Part shown: positions 40,348 to 42,938 of the stretch, one piece after another
Position numbering within the stretch: position 1 is the first letter of the stretch
Layout: every line of letters begins with the position of its first letter
Origin: Pezizomycotina sp. ARF18
Taxonomy: Eukaryota > Ascomycota
Assembly: GCA_002224055.1 (NCBI GenBank)
Contig: AZLU01000298.1
Coordinates: 1-42,938, forward strand
Reading direction: 5' to 3'
Length of the DNA stretch: 42,938 nucleotides
Translations under genes and position numbers: made by a program
Notes under the pieces: generated by a model
The model's database searches: none
What the model was told of the DNA's origin: nothing
What the model saw: the letters and a program-made list of their open reading frames with translations, nothing else

Positions 40348-41287
40348 CTAGAGGCTGGCCTCCTGGTTAAGGGAATTGTTCAAGCCATGACGAAGAATTG
40401 TCGCTCCCGGCGCCCTAGTTGTTCTCTCTCCAGCATCGCCCTTCCACTCGACCCCCCATTTGAGGTCCAGCAGTCTCACAGTCAATTCAGGCTCCTGTAG
40501 CAGCACTTCTTAAGTCTTTATCGAGGAGGACTTGGGGAATATAGTTTTCCTCTGATAAAGCTCTGATAATCGGAGAGATGGCTCTCTTTTCGGTGCTAAA
40601 AAGTTCGAAGAGTATCTTCACGCCGGCTAGGAAAGAGGGGACATGACGTCCGCCTTTGGCGAACGTCTGTTGAATTCCTTGTCTCGTATCATTTCGACGC
40701 AGCTAATTTCCATTCTTTGCTTCAAGGACGGAATATCAAAATAAGTAGACGCTCGCAGCATTTTCGCGTAAATACTATCGACCAATAAGGTTCCCCGTTT
40801 GGCGTTGGTTTAACTAGCGCGAAAGTACAGATTAGCTGGTGTGTCTAGTTACAATCTTATCCCATGTTGAAATTATAAGGCTTTGCCTACCAGTCCCACA
40901 GTATAGCCAGTGAAGCACCTGTTCAAAGTCAACTGTGCAAATTCTTGCAAAGAGATCACGTTCTCTTCTCCCTCCCGGAAAGCATTTTTCTTCAAATAGC
41001 CTTAAAATAACCAGAATTCTGGCACAGGATCGCTTTGTGGAGCTTGTATGGCTTCTTCTTAGCGCCAATAAGTATAGTGACGTCAGACCAATCACCAGTC
41101 TGGAGAAGCCTAAGCAAAAATACTAGATCAGAAGGGGATAGTACTGTGAAGTAGAGCGACTCGGAATTTACCTGCCGTTGCCGACGAAAGCCGTACTTTC
41201 ATCAATAGTGTCTGGCCCGTCTCCTGCTCGAGCATCCGCGGCGGGGTTTAATCCGACGGTTGAGGTATTCGGCGATGCGGTCGACAT
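40348..41287 (-). pseudogene. BTB/POZ-domain protein, three exons, frame-broken
   Basis: Exon 1 starts at ATG 41287: MSTASPNTSTVGLNPAADAR, then DTIDESTAFVGNG. The intron (GTAAATTCC...GCTTAG) joins in phase to RLLQTGDWSDVTILIGAKKK, PYKLHKAILCQNSGYFKAI; a frame change near 41005 gives NAFREGEENVISLQEF and a second near 40950 VDFEQVLHWLYCGTG. A second intron (GTAGGC...GCTAG) leads to VKPTPNGEPYWS, IYAKMLRASTYFDIPSLKQR, MEISCVEMIRDK, then in a new frame HVPSFLAGVKILFELFSTEK and RAISPIIRALSEENYIPQVL. A last change gives EVLLQEPELTVRLLDLKWG and a tail ending at TAG 40348-40350. It shares all blocks with the genes at 37 and 42.5 kb, including the closing EPEL...LDLKWG helix. The likely role is CUL3 substrate adaptor, by family analogy. 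Confidence 0.73.
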
Positions 41288-42324
41288 ATATCGCGATGTT
41301 GGGTGTCACTAAACCAGAGTATCAATCAGCCCTAAAATTCAGAGCTACCAACGATTCAAGTACAGAACTTACAAGAATGAATTACAGGCAGAATGGAAGA
41401 GACAGGATGGTTGACTGACGTTCGGCTCTAGGGTGGATTAGCCAAAGTGGACGTGATCGCACAGAATACTTATGGACGAGCTGCAATCATTTTACTTGGA
41501 AATTCCTTTTTGCAAGAGGCGCGTTTACTAGTTGTCAGACGCGGCTTGATTCTCACGCGTACGTGTTTTTTTTTTTTTTTTTTTGGCCAGTTTCATTTCT
41601 CTTCTCGTGTTTTGTGTAGCGGAATCTGGGTCTTTTGCCAAAGCCCAATACAAGCTTGGCCCTCGCCCATCTCTGGATACTCGGTCTACTCTAATCAACC
41701 CGATATGATACGACAAATGCGCTCGTCCAACTCAGGCTATCCTCCTAAAACGACTCTTTTCTCCTCTAACCGCGTTTATGAGCTATAATAAGATTACTGA
41801 AAAAATCCGAGAATATCTCAATGTTTCTAGACATACTCCGTTATATCCAATACTGCGTATATCGGCTTTGCGTATACCGGCTGGCTAGCTATAACTACTA
41901 ATTAATAATGGACAACTGATGCTCCTGTAAGGGTGAGTACGATACGAAAGCTCCACGTACCCTCGAAATGGCGAGTGAATATACGTGAAATAACCCCGCC
42001 GCGCTTCTCTAACGAGGCAGTTCACGGATCTAGAGTATTTGTACGAACAATGTATTCTCCTGTTAATTTAAACAATCTTTCTAGACGAATGAAAGCCCTA
42101 ACTGCCTCTTATCTCACCTACTCTTTACGAAAGCATATATCATTGTCTAACCGATCCCTGGGCTCTGGAAATAGTTAGAGCACTGTTGAGGAATAGTCGT
42201 CCGCAGCGCTGATTCTTGAATGAAAAATTGCTAGAAAAAAGTTATTTCAAGGGTGGTAAATAATGTGGACTGAAACAAGGTGCTCCGTAAGAGGATACCG
42301 GCATTTAGGGATTTGCACTGGATC
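41288..42324. other. intergenic, no gene recognised
   Basis: Contains an 18-base poly-T run near 41567-41584 and open frames without family features (plus 41447-41788 and 41933-42178). It separates the last two BTB genes of the row. Confidence 0.45.
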
Positions 42325-42938
42325 TCACGAACCTCCTGTTCCAGGATGCTTGTAGCCCCATTTCATCTTGTGAAACCTCGACGCTAACCCAGGCTCATGG
42401 TTCAAAAAGGTCCTTAACTTCTCCGACGACAGTATTTGGGGAACGAACTGCTCCTTGAAAGCGCTATAATTATCGGCTCGGGGATTGCCTTCTACGAAGC
42501 AAAATGTTCGCACATTATGACAATCCTTCAACAAGGAAAAACGCAAGTTTCCCGTCTGGTCGGTAGGTCCTGTTCGTATTTGTTTTCTATGGTTTTCGGG
42601 AAGCACGAGGCCGTCTCCCGCTTCAAGGAAGGGATATCCAGGTAGGATGCATTGCGAAACATCCTCGCGCAGACGTCGATAGTCCAGGCGTCGAATCCTG
42701 GGTCCGGATTAAGCACTAATGGAATTGTTGTTAGGTCGCTTTTAACCTGAGATAGCCTTCGGCTTTTATTAGGAAGTGAAGAATGGCGCTTACTTACTCC
42801 GTGGTAAAACCAGTGAGGTACGGGAGGAAAGTCCCGTCGTTATGTTCGCGCAAGTAGATTTTGTTGTCTTCTCCCTCCTTGAAGGCCTTGTTCCTGAAAA
42901 TAGTTCTGAACCATCCGGAGTTCTGCAGAGTACAGCCT
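42325..42938 (-). pseudogene. BTB/POZ-domain protein, 5' part beyond the window, frame-broken
   Basis: From the right edge the minus strand reads LQNSGWFRTIFRNKAFKEGE and DNKIYLREHNDG, then after a small shift VPHWFYHG, the second half of a BTB core exon. The intron (42716-42797, GTAAGTAAG...TTAG) leads to LNPDPGFDAWTIDVCARMFR, NASYLDIPSLKRE, and after a frame change in 42530-42600 FCFVEGNPRADNYSAFKEQF, VPQILSSEKLRTFLNHEPGL and ASRFHKMKWGYKHPGTGGS to the stop at 42325-42327. It aligns block by block with the gene at 40348-41287 (LREHND, W-Y-G before the intron, DIPSLK, EPGL...KMKWG). The N-terminal exon and the SDVT strand are outside the window. Confidence 0.68.

Overview
The window looks like accessory DNA from a filamentous ascomycete. 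It has short spliceosomal introns (about 55-115 bp, GT...AG, sometimes with a CTAAC-like branch site), protein families typical of Pezizomycotina (LtrA-like and rhodopsin-domain membrane proteins, Dabb-domain protein, CAP/PR-1 protein, small cysteine-rich secreted proteins, large BTB/POZ and F-box families), and AT-rich blocks depleted in CpA/TpG but not CpG, the footprint of repeat-induced point mutation (RIP). The species cannot be named from this alone. No tRNA, rRNA or CRISPR was seen.

Layout. 0-1.9 kb: LtrA-like membrane protein (+). 3.85-4.26 kb: small Dabb-domain protein (-). 5.2-6.0 kb: damaged BTB gene (+). 6.47-6.97 kb: a non-autonomous, Mutator-like inverted-repeat element with a 9-bp target duplication. 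8.2-9.6 kb: rhodopsin-domain membrane protein (+). 10.0-10.6 kb: BTB remnant (-). 12.0 kb: intact six-cysteine secreted protein (+). 12.7-13.4 kb: F-box gene (-). 14.0-15.2 kb: CAP domain with glycine-rich tail (-). 15.7-16.0 kb: AT-rich relic. 17.7-18.2 kb: second small secreted protein (+). 19.2-22.3 kb: metal-dependent amidohydrolase (+) split by a RIP-degraded Tc1/mariner-like element. 22.8-27.0 kb: four F-box genes or pieces on both strands. 28.1 kb: possible secreted protein. 28.97-29.36 kb: tandem duplication. 29.6-42.9 kb: at least seven BTB/POZ genes plus fragments, all on the minus strand.

The BTB paralogues in the right third share one exon plan: a variable N-terminal exon, a BTB core exon, then a BACK-like C-terminal exon. 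With the F-box genes they form a concentration of likely substrate adaptors for CUL3 and SCF ubiquitin ligases. How they act together is inference; no cullin, RBX or SKP1 gene is in the window.

Most conserved genes are broken by one- or two-base frame changes, with almost no nonsense substitutions. The tandem duplication at 29 kb also differs between copies only by small indels. Both fit residual indel errors in a long-read assembly at least as well as pseudogenes, so 'pseudogene' below means only 'not readable in one frame here'. Identifications come from reading motifs by eye; no database search was run.
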